A DNA stretch of 64,000 nucleotides from Lachnoclostridium sp. An14 (lineage in GTDB: Bacteria; Bacillota; Clostridia; Lachnospirales; Lachnospiraceae): the NCBI RefSeq assembly GCF_002160755.1, contig NZ_NFLE01000005.1:62001-126000 (forward strand). Reading direction: 5' to 3'. The notes below the pieces were generated by a model. The model saw only the letters and a program-made list of their open reading frames with translations, did no database searches and was not told where the DNA came from. The first letter of the stretch is position 1; each line of letters begins with the position of its first letter. The translations under genes and the position numbers were made by a program. Shown one piece after another: positions 50,639-59,524 of this stretch.

Positions 50639-51599
50639 GGATTTAAAGGAACAGAATTTTAAACGGACGTATCTTCTCTTTGGCGAGGAGGATTTTCTGA
50701 AAAAAAGCTATAAAAACCGGCTGAAGGACGGGATTACCGGCGGGGATACCATGAATTACAACTATTTCGAGGGAAAGAACGTGGATGTGAAGGAGGTCAT
50801 GAACCTGGCGGACACCATGCCCTTTTTTGCGGACCGCCGCCTGATCCTTCTGGAGGATACGGGATTTTTTAAAAGCGCCGCCGGGGAGGAGCTGGTGAGC
50901 TATCTGCCCCAGATGCCGGACAGCACCTGCATGGTTTTTGTGGAGTCGGAGGTGGACAAGCGGAACCGTCTCTATAAAAAGGTGAAGGAGCTGGGCTACG
51001 CGGCGGAGCTGTCCCGCCAGGACGCCTCCCAGCTGGCCCGCTGGGCCGGAGGGATCCTGGCAAAGGACGGAAAGCGGATCACCGGGCGGACCATGGATCT
51101 GTTTTTGGCCTCCGCCGGGGACGATATGGAAAATATCCGCATGGAGCTGGAAAAGCTGGTGAGCTATGTGGGAGACCGGGAGGTGGTGACGGACGAGGAT
51201 GTGCGTGCCATCTGTACCGTTCACGTCACCAGCAAGATCTTTGAGATGGTGGGAGCGATCGTGGGAGGAGATACGAAGAAAGCCATGGACCTTTACGAGG
51301 ACCTGCTGACCCTCAAGGAGCCGCCCATGAGGATCCTGTACCTGATCGCCCGTCAGTTCAACCAGATTTTGCAGGTGAAGGAGCTGATGGGAAAAGGGCT
51401 GGACAAATCCTCCATCGCCTCAAAGTTAAAGATGCAGCCCTTTGTGGTGGGGCGGACCATGCCTCAGGCCAGGGCCTTTACCAGAGAGCAGATCCTCTCC
51501 TATGTGGAGCTGTGCGTGTCGTCGGAGGAGGCGGTAAAGTCGGGAAGGCTGCAGGACCGGCTGGCAGTGGAGCTTTTAATCGCGAAAAAATACCGCTGA
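50622..51599 (+). CDS. holA: DNA polymerase III delta subunit
   Basis: A 325-residue clamp-loader subunit: TYLLFGEEDFLKKSYKNRLK at the N-terminus, ADTMPFFADRRLILLED, LAKDGKRITGRTMDLFLAS, and the C-terminal SSEEAVKSGRLQDRLAVELL. Delta opens the beta clamp during loading. It is translationally coupled to comEC, the usual order in Clostridia and Bacilli. Confidence 0.95.
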   Translation: MQTLNKDLKEQNFKRTYLLFGEEDFLKKSYKNRLKDGITGGDTMNYNYFEGKNVDVKEVMNLADTMPFFADRRLILLEDTGFFKSAAGEELVSYLPQMPDSTCMVFVESEVDKRNRLYKKVKELGYAAELSRQDASQLARWAGGILAKDGKRITGRTMDLFLASAGDDMENIRMELEKLVSYVGDREVVTDEDVRAICTVHVTSKIFEMVGAIVGGDTKKAMDLYEDLLTLKEPPMRILYLIARQFNQILQVKELMGKGLDKSSIASKLKMQPFVVGRTMPQARAFTREQILSYVELCVSSEEAVKSGRLQDRLAVELLIAKKYR

Positions 51600-51978
51600 C
51601 CGGCATGGCAGACGGCGGGAAGGCCCTCTCCCGCCGGAAACGGCTGCCGCGGTCTGCCTTTGACAGGCCAGGCGCCGGCGCTCCGGCTGAAACGGGAAAA
51701 TAAATCCTGGCAGTTTGCCTCAGATAGAAGGCGCGCCAGCGAGGGCAAAACCGGCGGCTACCTTTCTCATCGGTGGGCCTTTGGTTTTTGACGCAGTCGT
51801 TTTCTTCGTTCTCATTTTTCTCATCTGTTTTCCCTCATTTTAAAAAAAGGGAGACGGACTCTCTATTTTCCCCGAATTGCTTTACAAATAGTCGCTCCCA
51901 TGGTATAGTAAATGATAAGTTAGGAACAACTAACTAAAAACAACAAACAGTTCATCATTTACACAGGAGGTATCAGAC
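51600..51978 (+). other. Intergenic region between holA and dps
   Basis: No frame here is convincing. The left half is GC-rich and unremarkable. The right half turns AT-rich and contains the dps promoter and leader. An inverted pair GTAAATGAT (51908) and ATCATTTAC (51953) brackets the dps leader and could be an operator. Confidence 0.5.
51881..51909 (+). promoter_or_regulatory. Predicted dps promoter with flanking inverted repeat
   Basis: TTTACA (51881-51886), a 17-base spacer and TATAGT (51904-51909) with TGG before it. GTAAATGAT and ATCATTTAC lie downstream as a symmetrical pair, and GTTAG…CTAAC lies between them. The dps start is 69 bases downstream. Confidence 0.65.
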
Positions 51979-52419
51979 ATGAAAAAAGAGATGACAGCTG
52001 CATTAAATCAGTATCTGGCCAACGTGGCAGTTCTTTACGTGAAACTGCACAACCTGCACTGGAATGTGGTGGGGAGAGACTTTAAGCCGGTTCACGAATA
52101 TCTGGAGACGCTGTATGACGGTTTCGCGGGGACGCTGGACTCCGTGGCGGAATGCCTGAAGATGAATGGGGAGTTCCCCCTGGCCTCTATGAAAGCATAT
52201 ATGGAGACAGCTACGATCCAGGAGCTGGATTCTGCCGTGATTCGTTCCGTGGAGGCGCTGGATGTGGTAAAGCAGGATATGGGAGCGATGAAGGCGCAGG
52301 CGGAAACCATCCGCGCCCAGGCGGACAGCGAAGGGCTTTATGGACTGGTGGCTATGATGGAGGAACAGCTGGAGCATTATCAGAAAACGCTGTGGTTTTT
52401 GGAGGCGATGACTCAGTAG
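51979..52419 (+). CDS. dps: Dps-type ferritin-like protein
   Basis: A 146-residue Dps protein with the intersubunit ferroxidase signature LHNLHWNVVGRDFKPVHEYL followed by ETLYD, with the His, Asp and Glu ligands in place. It stores iron and protects DNA from peroxide. ATG 51979 has AGGAGGT upstream, and the gene has its own promoter. A degenerate minisatellite starts 54 bases after the stop. Confidence 0.92.
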   Translation: MKKEMTAALNQYLANVAVLYVKLHNLHWNVVGRDFKPVHEYLETLYDGFAGTLDSVAECLKMNGEFPLASMKAYMETATIQELDSAVIRSVEALDVVKQDMGAMKAQAETIRAQADSEGLYGLVAMMEEQLEHYQKTLWFLEAMTQ

Positions 52420-52473
52420 ATTGGCTGATAAACTGCGGCTTTGCTAAGCGGCGGCGCGCAGATAGGCGGCGTT

Positions 52474-52649
52474 GTTGATCCGTTGCGTGGTTGATATGCT
52501 GCAATGTTGATATATTGTAATGTTGATATGCCATAATGTTGATATATCGCAATGCTGATATGCCGCAATGCTGATATACTGCAATGCAGATGCACCGTAA
52601 TGCAGATGTACCGCGGCGTTAATATACTGCGGCGCCGATGCGCTGCGGC
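52474..52649. repeat. Degenerate 16-bp tandem repeat, eleven units
   Basis: Eleven head-to-tail units of 16 bases start at 52474. The best-conserved form is GTTGATATGCTGCAAT. Units 2 to 7 keep …TGATAT…AAT; the first and the last three drift towards GC-rich forms such as GCCGATGCGCTGCGGC. Because 16 is not a multiple of three and stops occur, the array is not a protein repeat. The gap 52420-52900 contains no gene besides the rpsT terminator. Confidence 0.85.
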
Positions 52650-52837
52650 AGGAGAGAAAACGGCCGCTGGTTTTTGGGCCAGAGGAGTCTGGGAAAAACG
52701 CTGGGAAAACCCTTCGGTTCAGGAAACCGTAGAGCGCCCAGTCCCCATTTTAGCCAGCGACCTTTTTTCACTGCGGAGAACAGGCATTCCGCCGGAGCCT
52801 TTTGCGCAACAGGGAAAGAAACTTCCCATAACACAAA

Positions 52838-52872
52838 AAAGAACTCTTATCCGTCACACCAGCGAATAAGAG
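52838..52872 (-). terminator. Intrinsic terminator of rpsT
   Basis: ACTCTTAT and ATAAGAGT (with CCG/CG extensions) form the stem. Read on the minus strand, it is followed by TCTTTTTT, 29 bases after the rpsT stop. Confidence 0.75.
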
Positions 52873-52900
52873 TCCTCATTCATATTCTCTCGTCTATAAT

Positions 52901-53164
52901 TTAAGCCATGCCATTGACAGCCTTAGCCAGACGGGATACCTTACGGGATGCCGTATTCTTGTGGTAAACTCCCTTGGTCTCAGCCTTGTCAATCTCAGCG
53001 GTAGCAGCTACTAAGCAAGCCTGTGCAGCAGCCTTGTCACCAGCAGCGATAGCAGCGTCTACCTTCTTGATAGCAGTTCTTACTTTGGATCTGATAGCTT
53101 TATTTCTAGCAGCCTTCGTCTCGTTTACTAAGATTCTTTTCTTAGCGGATTTAATGTTAGCCAA
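52901..53164 (-). CDS. rpsT: 30S ribosomal protein S20
   Basis: An 87-residue S20: ANIKSAKKRILVNETKAARN, then RSKVRTAIKKVDAAI, and the C-terminal HKNTASRKVSRLAKAVNGM. The start is TTG 53164, read as methionine, with GGAGGTG seven bases upstream; this matches the usual MANIKSAKKR N-terminus. A longer in-frame form to 53179 would overlap that site. S20 binds 16S rRNA early in 30S assembly. Confidence 0.97.
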   Translation of the reverse strand: MANIKSAKKRILVNETKAARNKAIRSKVRTAIKKVDAAIAAGDKAAAQACLVAATAEIDKAETKGVYHKNTASRKVSRLAKAVNGMA

Positions 53165-53254
53165 TCTGTACACCTCCAATTATTTTCATTTTCATTAATC
53201 TTCGGTTTGCATCGAAACCTGGACACGGACAGTTCAATGTAAACATACTATTGT

Positions 53255-53283
53255 ATTTTATCCAATCTGTCCCGGTCTGTCAA
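53255..53283 (-). promoter_or_regulatory. rpsT promoter
   Basis: On the minus strand TTGACA (53283-53278), a 17-base spacer and TAAAAT (53260-53255), about 90 bases upstream of the rpsT start. Confidence 0.75.
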
Positions 53284-53313
53284 TACATATTTCAGCCTTT
53301 TTTTGCAGAAAAT

Positions 53314-53500
53314 GTAACCGTTCAGCCATGCCATTCATAATTTGACGGATTTTACAAAATTGGCTAACGTGAAGCGTTATTAGCCGTCAAATTATTCATG
53401 ACGGGCGTCCGCCCTATAGAAACATATGGCAAAACACTGCTTAGTGAGCAAGCTCTCACGCAGTATTTTGCCATATGTTTCTGCATGGCTGAACGGTTAC
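53314..53500. repeat. 187-bp nested inverted-repeat element between rpsT and gpr
   Basis: A perfect 17-bp closing stem, GTAACCGTTCAGCCATG (53314-53330) with its exact inverse (53484-53500), encloses three further hairpins. These are ATAATTTGACGG with its inverse (53337-53348/53384-53395, containing TAACG/CGTTA); GGGC/GCCC (53403-53414); and a 23-bp stem with one mismatch (53418-53440/53460-53482) that itself contains GTGAG/CTCAC. No T-tract follows. It would be the 5' leader of gpr if transcribed to the right, or a cruciform-forming mobile repeat in DNA. Confidence 0.85.
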
Positions 53501-53536
53501 CAGCAAATAAAGCAATCAGGAGCAGGAAGGAGAGAA

Positions 53537-54577
53537 ATGAAGATGGAACGAGGGGCAGGAAGGCGGTCCGGGAGAAGGAGAACCGAAAAACGGCAGAACA
53601 CAAGGCGTCATGGGGGTGTTTCTGGTGGAAAAAGGTTTGAGGTGCGGACAGATCTGGCGCTGGAGAGCAGGGAGAACGTGCGCGGTGCCGGGAGGTTTCC
53701 GGATGGGGTGGTATTCCGGGAGTGGAAGGACGGAGGGATCTCCCTCACGGAGGTACAGGTGGAAAACGACCGCGGGGCGAAGGCCCTGGGGAAACCGGTG
53801 GGGATTTATCTGACCCTGGAAGCGGGAAAGCTGGGGGAAAAGGACGAGGGCTATCACGAGGACGTGGCGGAGGAGCTGGCGGCCCAGCTAAAAAGGCTCG
53901 CCTGCAAAGCCCTGAAACGGAAACGGGAGCAGGGCTTTCCAGGGATCCATGTGCTGGCGGTGGGCCTGGGAAACCCTTACGTCACCCCGGACTCCCTGGG
54001 GCCGCGGGTCTTAGGAAATGTGCGGGTGACGAGAAAGGTGGCGGATGACGGGGATCTTCCTGTGCTCAGCGGGATTGTGCCGGGAGTGATGGCTCAGACG
54101 GGGATGGAGACGGCGGAAATCCTGCGGGGCATTATCCGGGAGACGCAGCCGGATCTGGTGATCGCCATTGACGCCCTGGCAGCCAGGAGCATCCGCCGTC
54201 TGGGAACCACCATCCAGCTGACAAACACCGGCATCCACCCAGGCTCCGGCGTGGGAAACCACCGCCACGGGCTGACGGAGGAGAGCCTGGGAATTCCAGT
54301 GCTGGCCATCGGCGTGCCTACGGTGGTGGGAGCCCCGGCCATTGCCCAGGATACGGTGGCGGCGGTGGCGGCGGCCCTGGAAAAGGGGAGCCGCACCAAG
54401 GGCGTGGGGAACTGGTTGGAGCAGATGGGGGCAGAGGAACAGTACCAGCTGATCCGGGAGGTGCTGGATCCGGAGCTTGGCCAGCTTTACGTGACGCCCC
54501 CGGACATTGACGAGACGGTGAAACAGCTGAGCTTTACCATATCGGAAGGAATCCACCGGGCGTTTTACGGCATATGA
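53537..54577 (+). CDS. gpr: Germination protease (GPR)
   Basis: A 346-residue protein of peptidase family A25, which degrades small acid-soluble spore proteins at germination. Visible features are RTDLALESRE (the autoprocessing region), VLAVGLGNPYVTPDSLGPRV, GIVPGVMAQTGMETAEIL, LVIAIDALAARSIRRLGTTI, and the Gly-rich NTGIHPGSGVGNHR. ATG 53537 follows AAGGAGAG; a frame extension to 53426 would run through the hairpin element and is rejected. It forms an operon with spoIIP through an ATGA overlap. Confidence 0.95.
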   Translation: MKMERGAGRRSGRRRTEKRQNTRRHGGVSGGKRFEVRTDLALESRENVRGAGRFPDGVVFREWKDGGISLTEVQVENDRGAKALGKPVGIYLTLEAGKLGEKDEGYHEDVAEELAAQLKRLACKALKRKREQGFPGIHVLAVGLGNPYVTPDSLGPRVLGNVRVTRKVADDGDLPVLSGIVPGVMAQTGMETAEILRGIIRETQPDLVIAIDALAARSIRRLGTTIQLTNTGIHPGSGVGNHRHGLTEESLGIPVLAIGVPTVVGAPAIAQDTVAAVAAALEKGSRTKGVGNWLEQMGAEEQYQLIREVLDPELGQLYVTPPDIDETVKQLSFTISEGIHRAFYGI

Positions 54578-56238
54578 TGATAGAAGGTGATGTTGAGAGA
54601 GTGGGTGGACGGGTGAGGATTGGGAGACGAAGGGGATGGGGCCGCCTGGCGCTGGCCCTCTGTACGGCGGCGGCCCTCTGGGGCGGCAGAGAGCTGTGGC
54701 TGCCTGATGTAGGCAAAGAAACGGGAACACCGGTGTTTCAGGAGCTGGGGGCGGAGGCGGCCAGAGCCTGCCTGAGATTTGTCTGGAACGGCCACTACCC
54801 GGCGGGAAGGCCCTGGGCGGATGGGGCAGGAATAGTGGAGCTGGCCCTCCGCACCGTGCCTTCCTACCGGCTGGGAAAGGAGCGGCAGGAGCTGGAGCGG
54901 ATGAAGGAAGGGCGGGATCCGGCCTTTTCAGACTATCTGAAAAACCAGAGGTTTTACGCGTCCTATGAGGCATTGGGAGCCGGGAGCGGGGCGGCGGACG
55001 CCGCTGGGAGCGGCACAGCCGGGGGAAATGAGGCGGCATCAGGTGGAGGCTCTGCCATCGCCGAACCAGCCGGGACGGCGGATATAAAAGGTCAGTCATC
55101 GGAATCATCCGGATCCGCAGCGTCGGACAAAGCCAGCGGGTCATCCGGAGCGTCTACAGCCGAAACGTCCATACCCGGGACGCCGGGCCAGGAAAGCCAG
55201 GCGTCCGAACCTGCCGAAACCGCGGATACAGAAAGCCAGGCGTCCGAACCGGCGAATACAGAAGGTCAGACGTCCGAACCAGCCGGATCCGAACCGGCAG
55301 CCACAGCCATCCAGCCATCCTCTCCAGGACTTCCGGCGGCTGTGGGAGAGGGAGGGCTGATCATCAGCAGCGCCCTGCCGGAGGCTCTCTCCGGAAACGC
55401 CTTTGCCGCCCTTCCATCCGGCCAGGAGTCCCGGAATTCCCAGGCTGCCTCCGCCCGCCCGGTCACCGGCCAGACCTATTCCCTGGAGCAGCTGGCCGAC
55501 TACGACTTTCTCATGAAGACCTTCTACAGCGTCCACCCGTCCACCACCGCCGGCCGGGATGAGATGAACGCGAAAGACCTGCTTTCAAAGGACCTGCGGC
55601 TGACAGCAGGGAATGACGCCCCCCAGATCCTCATCTATCACAGCCATTCCCAGGAGACCTTCGCCGACTACGGGCCGGAGCACCGGGAGGCAACTGTGGT
55701 GGGAGTAGGAGCCTATCTGGCAGAGCTTTTGCGGGCTAAAGGCTACAACGTGATCCATGATACCTCCGTCTACGACCTGCGGGACGGAAAGCTGGACCGC
55801 AGCCAGGCCTATACATATGCCCTGGAGGGGATTACGGCCATTTTGCAGGAAAACCCGTCCATTGAGGTGGTATTAGACATTCACCGGGACGGGGTGGCCG
55901 AGGGCACCCATCTGGTTTCGGAGGTCAACGGGAAACCCACCGCCTCCATCATGTTTTTTAACGGCATGAGCCAGACCCCGGACGGCCCCATCGAATATCT
56001 GCCAAACCCTTACCGGGAGGACAATCTGGCGTTCAGCCTCCAGATGCAGGTGAAGGCCGCCGCCTATTTTCCCGGTCTCACCAGGAAAATTTACTTAAAA
56101 GGACTGCGCTATAACCTCCACGTCCGCCCCCGTTCCTCCCTGGTGGAGGTGGGGGCCCAGACCAACACCTACCAGGAGGCGAAAAATGCCATGGAACCGC
56201 TGGCAGAAGTTTTAGATATGGTGTTGCAAGAAAATTAA
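54574..56238 (+). CDS. spoIIP: Stage II sporulation protein P
   Basis: A 554-residue membrane-anchored cell-wall hydrolase. An N-terminal TM helix (LALALCTAAALWGG) is followed by a helical region, then a long Ser/Glu/Ala-rich linker (residues about 135-280) with degenerate SQASEPA repeats. The catalytic domain contains ILIYHSHSQETFADYGP, VVLDIHRDGVAEG and HVRPRSSLVEVGAQTNTYQE. SpoIIP removes septal peptidoglycan during engulfment. It overlaps gpr by four bases. The linker is long for the family. Confidence 0.93.
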   Translation: MMIEGDVERVGGRVRIGRRRGWGRLALALCTAAALWGGRELWLPDVGKETGTPVFQELGAEAARACLRFVWNGHYPAGRPWADGAGIVELALRTVPSYRLGKERQELERMKEGRDPAFSDYLKNQRFYASYEALGAGSGAADAAGSGTAGGNEAASGGGSAIAEPAGTADIKGQSSESSGSAASDKASGSSGASTAETSIPGTPGQESQASEPAETADTESQASEPANTEGQTSEPAGSEPAATAIQPSSPGLPAAVGEGGLIISSALPEALSGNAFAALPSGQESRNSQAASARPVTGQTYSLEQLADYDFLMKTFYSVHPSTTAGRDEMNAKDLLSKDLRLTAGNDAPQILIYHSHSQETFADYGPEHREATVVGVGAYLAELLRAKGYNVIHDTSVYDLRDGKLDRSQAYTYALEGITAILQENPSIEVVLDIHRDGVAEGTHLVSEVNGKPTASIMFFNGMSQTPDGPIEYLPNPYREDNLAFSLQMQVKAAAYFPGLTRKIYLKGLRYNLHVRPRSSLVEVGAQTNTYQEAKNAMEPLAEVLDMVLQEN

Positions 56239-56264
56239 AAAAATGGTATGTTATTGTATAGCCG

Positions 56265-56306
56265 TGAGCCGCCGGAATGCCTGGATTTTTCAGGCGGGGC
56301 GGCTCC
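56265..56306 (+). other. Hairpin between spoIIP and lepA
   Basis: GAGCCGCC pairs with GGCGGCTC, with an inner GCCTG/CAGGC pair. No T-tract follows, so termination is uncertain. It lies 67 bases before the lepA start. Confidence 0.4.
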
Positions 56307-56372
56307 TTACAGACCATAGCGGGCCACCGGCCCGCGAAAACGAAAACACCCCATGAAAGAGGAAGATAATTT

Positions 56373-58184
56373 ATGTCAGCAGACCAGAGCAAAATCAGGA
56401 ATTTTTGTATCATCGCCCATATAGACCATGGCAAATCCACCCTGGCGGACCGGATCATCGAGCGCACCGGCCTGCTCACCAGTCGGGAAATGCAGTCCCA
56501 GGTGCTGGATAACATGGATCTGGAGAGGGAGAGAGGCATCACCATCAAGGCCCAGGCCGTCCGCACCGTGTACAAGGCAAAAGACGGGGAGGAATATATT
56601 TTCAACCTCATCGACACCCCCGGACACGTGGATTTCAACTACGAGGTTTCCAGGAGCCTGGCAGCCTGCGACGGCGCGATCCTGGTGGTGGACGCCGCCC
56701 AGGGCATCGAAGCCCAGACCCTGGCAAATGTTTACCTGGCCCTGGATCACGACCTGGACGTGTTTCCGGTGATCAATAAGATCGACCTGCCCAGCGCCGA
56801 TCCCGACCACGTGGCCGCCGAGATCGAGGATGTGATCGGCCTGGAGGCCCATGACGCCCCCAGGATTTCCGCCAAGACGGGACAGAACGTGGAGGAGGTG
56901 CTGGAGGCCATTGTCCACAAAATCCCGGCTCCCACGGGAGAGGACGACGCTCCGTTGCAGGCTCTGATTTTTGACTCCCTGTACGATTCCTACCGCGGCG
57001 TCATCGTATTCTGCCGGGTGAAGAACGGCACAGTGAAAAAGGGCACGCCCATCAAGCTCATGGCCACAGGGGCCACCTTCGACGTGGTGGAGGTGGGTTA
57101 CTTCGGCGCTGGCCAGTTCATCCCCTGCGACGAGCTTTCCGCCGGCATGGTAGGCTACATCACCGCCAGCATCAAAAACGTCCGCGACACCCGCGTGGGC
57201 GACACCATCACCAACCGGGACAACCCCTGCGCGGAGCCCCTCCCCGGCTATAAAAAGGTGACACCCATGGTGTACTGCGGCCTCTATCCGGCAGACAGCG
57301 CCAAGTATCCCGACCTGCGGGATGCCCTGGAAAAGCTCCAGTTAAACGATGCTTCCCTGTTTTTCGAGCCGGAAACCTCCCTGGCCCTGGGCTTTGGATT
57401 CCGCTGCGGATTCCTGGGGCTGCTCCACTTAGACATCATCCAGGAGCGGCTGGAGCGGGAGTACAACCTGGATCTGGTGACCACTGCCCCCGGCGTTATC
57501 TACCGGGTGCACAAGACCAACGGCGAGATGATCGAGCTCACCAACCCCTCCAATCTCCCCGACCCGTCGGAGATCGAGTACATGGAGGAGCCCATCGTCA
57601 GCGCGGAAATTATGGTGACCTCCGAGTACGTGGGCGCCATCATGCAGCTCTGCCAGGAGCGCCGCGGAAACTATCTGGGCATGGAATACATCGAGGGCAC
57701 CAGGGCGCTGTTAAAATACGACCTTCCCTTAAACGAGATTATTTATGATTTCTTCGACGCCTTAAAGTCCCGCTCCAGAGGCTACGCCTCCTTTGACTAC
57801 GAGCTGAAGGGCTACGAGCAGTCGGAGCTGGTAAAACTGGACATCCTGGTAAACAAGGAGGAAGTGGACGCCCTGTCCTTTATCGTGTTCTCCGGCTCCG
57901 CCTACGACAGGGGACGGAGAATGTGCGAGAAACTGAAGGAGGAGATCCCCAGACACCTGTTTGAGATCCCCATTCAGGCGGCGGTGGGCGGCAAGATCAT
58001 CGCCAGAGAGACTGTAAAGGCCATGAGAAAGGACGTTCTCGCCAAGTGCTACGGCGGCGACATTTCCAGAAAGAGAAAGCTTTTGGAGAAACAGAAGGAA
58101 GGAAAGAAACGTATGCGCCAGATCGGAAACGTGGAGATTCCGCAGAAGGCGTTTATGAGCGTACTGAAATTAGACGATGAGTGA
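56373..58184 (+). CDS. lepA: Elongation factor 4 (LepA)
   Basis: A 603-residue translational GTPase of full length: G1 [15 protein letters not shown]3 DTPGHVDF, G4 [10 protein letters not shown], and the LepA-specific C-terminus with [20 protein letters not shown]. It back-translocates stalled ribosomes. The end overlaps hemW by eight bases, the usual order in Firmicutes. Confidence 0.98.
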   Translation: MSADQSKIRNFCIIAHIDHGKSTLADRIIERTGLLTSREMQSQVLDNMDLERERGITIKAQAVRTVYKAKDGEEYIFNLIDTPGHVDFNYEVSRSLAACDGAILVVDAAQGIEAQTLANVYLALDHDLDVFPVINKIDLPSADPDHVAAEIEDVIGLEAHDAPRISAKTGQNVEEVLEAIVHKIPAPTGEDDAPLQALIFDSLYDSYRGVIVFCRVKNGTVKKGTPIKLMATGATFDVVEVGYFGAGQFIPCDELSAGMVGYITASIKNVRDTRVGDTITNRDNPCAEPLPGYKKVTPMVYCGLYPADSAKYPDLRDALEKLQLNDASLFFEPETSLALGFGFRCGFLGLLHLDIIQERLEREYNLDLVTTAPGVIYRVHKTNGEMIELTNPSNLPDPSEIEYMEEPIVSAEIMVTSEYVGAIMQLCQERRGNYLGMEYIEGTRALLKYDLPLNEIIYDFFDALKSRSRGYASFDYELKGYEQSELVKLDILVNKEEVDALSFIVFSGSAYDRGRRMCEKLKEEIPRHLFEIPIQAAVGGKIIARETVKAMRKDVLAKCYGGDISRKRKLLEKQKEGKKRMRQIGNVEIPQKAFMSVLKLDDE

Positions 58185-59343
58185 TAAGAAAAAGCTGGAG
58201 CTGTACATCCACATCCCGTTCTGCGAGAGAAAATGCGCCTACTGCGATTTCCTCTCCATGCCGGCCACCCTGGGTGTGCAGCGGGGGTATGTGGAAACGC
58301 TGATCGACGAGATCATAAAGGAGAGCGCCGGGGTGCGGGATTATGAGGTGTCCTCCATTTTTATCGGGGGCGGGACGCCCTCTATCCTGCCGGGGGAGTA
58401 CATTTTAGGCATTTTGCAGGCGGTGGGGGACTATTTTGACGTGGGGACGGATGCGGAAATCACCATCGAGATCAATCCCGGCACCCTGGATCCCCACAAG
58501 CTGGAGTGCTACCGGGAAGGCGGCGTCAACCGCGTCAGCCTGGGCCTTCAGTCGGCGGACGACTGGGAGCTGCGGGTGCTGGGGCGGATCCATACATACG
58601 ACGATTTCTTAAAATCCTACCAGCAGGTGCGCCAGGCAGGCTTTTCCAACGTGAATGTGGACCTGATGTCCGCCCTGCCCGGACAGACCCTGGACAGCTG
58701 GGAGCGGACGTTAAAAAAGGTGCTGATGCTGCGGCCGGAGCACATTTCCGCCTACAGCCTGATCATTGAGGAGGGAACGCCCTTCTTCGACCGCTACGGC
58801 AACGGAGGCCAGGCGTTTCCGCCCCTGCCGGACGAGGACACGGAGCGGGAAATGTACCATGTGACCAGGTCGGTGCTGGAATCCCACGGCTACCACCGGT
58901 ACGAGATTTCCAATTACAGCCGTCCCGGCTGCCAGTGCCGCCACAATCTGGGCTACTGGACGGGAGTGGACTATCTGGGGCTGGGCCTTGGGGCCGCCTC
59001 CTGCGTCAGCGGGTTCCGGTTTAAAAAAGAGGAAAATCTGCGGGCCTATATGGAAAAAGCCTCCCAGGCGGATTTTCCGTCCTGCCTCTACAAGGAGATC
59101 CACAAGCTGGATCAGAGGGACCGGATAGAGGAGTTTATGTTTCTGGGCCTGCGCCTGACGGAAGGAGTGTCGGGAGCGGAGTTTCTGCAGCAGTTCGGCC
59201 AGAATATGTGGAACGTGTACGGCCCGGTGATCGAGGATATGGAGCAGAAGGGCCTGCTCCAGGTAGAGCATCCGCGGGTGTTTCTCACGGAAAAGGGGAT
59301 GGATCTGAGCAATTATGTGATGAGCCATTTTCTGCTGGACTGA
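58177..59343 (+). CDS. hemW: Heme chaperone HemW (radical SAM, HemN-like)
   Basis: A 388-residue radical SAM protein with the CxxxCxxC motif in [41 protein letters not shown], and [11 protein letters not shown]. The HemW type is indicated by context with lepA and by length, although annotators often call it coproporphyrinogen dehydrogenase-like. It delivers heme to target proteins. It is translationally coupled to lepA. Confidence 0.93.
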   Translation: MSDKKKLELYIHIPFCERKCAYCDFLSMPATLGVQRGYVETLIDEIIKESAGVRDYEVSSIFIGGGTPSILPGEYILGILQAVGDYFDVGTDAEITIEINPGTLDPHKLECYREGGVNRVSLGLQSADDWELRVLGRIHTYDDFLKSYQQVRQAGFSNVNVDLMSALPGQTLDSWERTLKKVLMLRPEHISAYSLIIEEGTPFFDRYGNGGQAFPPLPDEDTEREMYHVTRSVLESHGYHRYEISNYSRPGCQCRHNLGYWTGVDYLGLGLGAASCVSGFRFKKEENLRAYMEKASQADFPSCLYKEIHKLDQRDRIEEFMFLGLRLTEGVSGAEFLQQFGQNMWNVYGPVIEDMEQKGLLQVEHPRVFLTEKGMDLSNYVMSHFLLD

Positions 59344-59408
59344 TTTGGGGGACAGCCGGAATCGAAAAAAATAAAAACGGCATAAAAAAGTGCGTATTCC
59401 GCCAGCGG

Positions 59409-59450
59409 CTTTCCTATCATAGGGAACGCGGTTTCCTGTGCATGAAAAAG
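59409..59450. repeat. REP-like repeat, second copy
   Basis: CATAGGGAACGCGGTTTCC followed by TGTGCATGAAAAAG is related along its whole length to the reverse strand of 44071-44112. It lies just after hemW and leads into the terminator at 59444. Confidence 0.65.
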
Positions 59451-59493
59451 CTGCGGTTTTCCGATGCAATATCCGGAAAGCCGCAGCTTTTTC
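59444..59493. terminator. Bidirectional terminator between hemW and the MATE gene
   Basis: GAAAAAGCTGCGG-T-TTTCC pairs with GGAAAGCCGCAGCTTTTTC (19 positions, one G-U), with T-rich sequence on the right and CTTTTTC on the minus strand. It serves the two convergent genes. Confidence 0.8.
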
Positions 59494-59524
59494 TTTTCCT
59501 TATCGTTTGTCTTCGTCTGGCCGG

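Noticed and set aside
52474-52649. CRISPR array
   Set aside because: The 16-bp units are contiguous with no unique spacers and no cas genes are nearby.
53426-53536. N-terminal extension of gpr
   Set aside because: The frame is open through the 23-bp hairpin, but ATG 53537 has the ribosome site and the extension is unlike the family.
54011-55144. 377-residue minus-strand frame opposite gpr and spoIIP
   Set aside because: It is caused by GC-rich codons of the two real genes; the product is Pro/Arg/His-rich without domains.
58711-59469. 252-residue minus-strand frame opposite hemW
   Set aside because: It runs antisense to a conserved enzyme and through the REP-like repeat and terminator.
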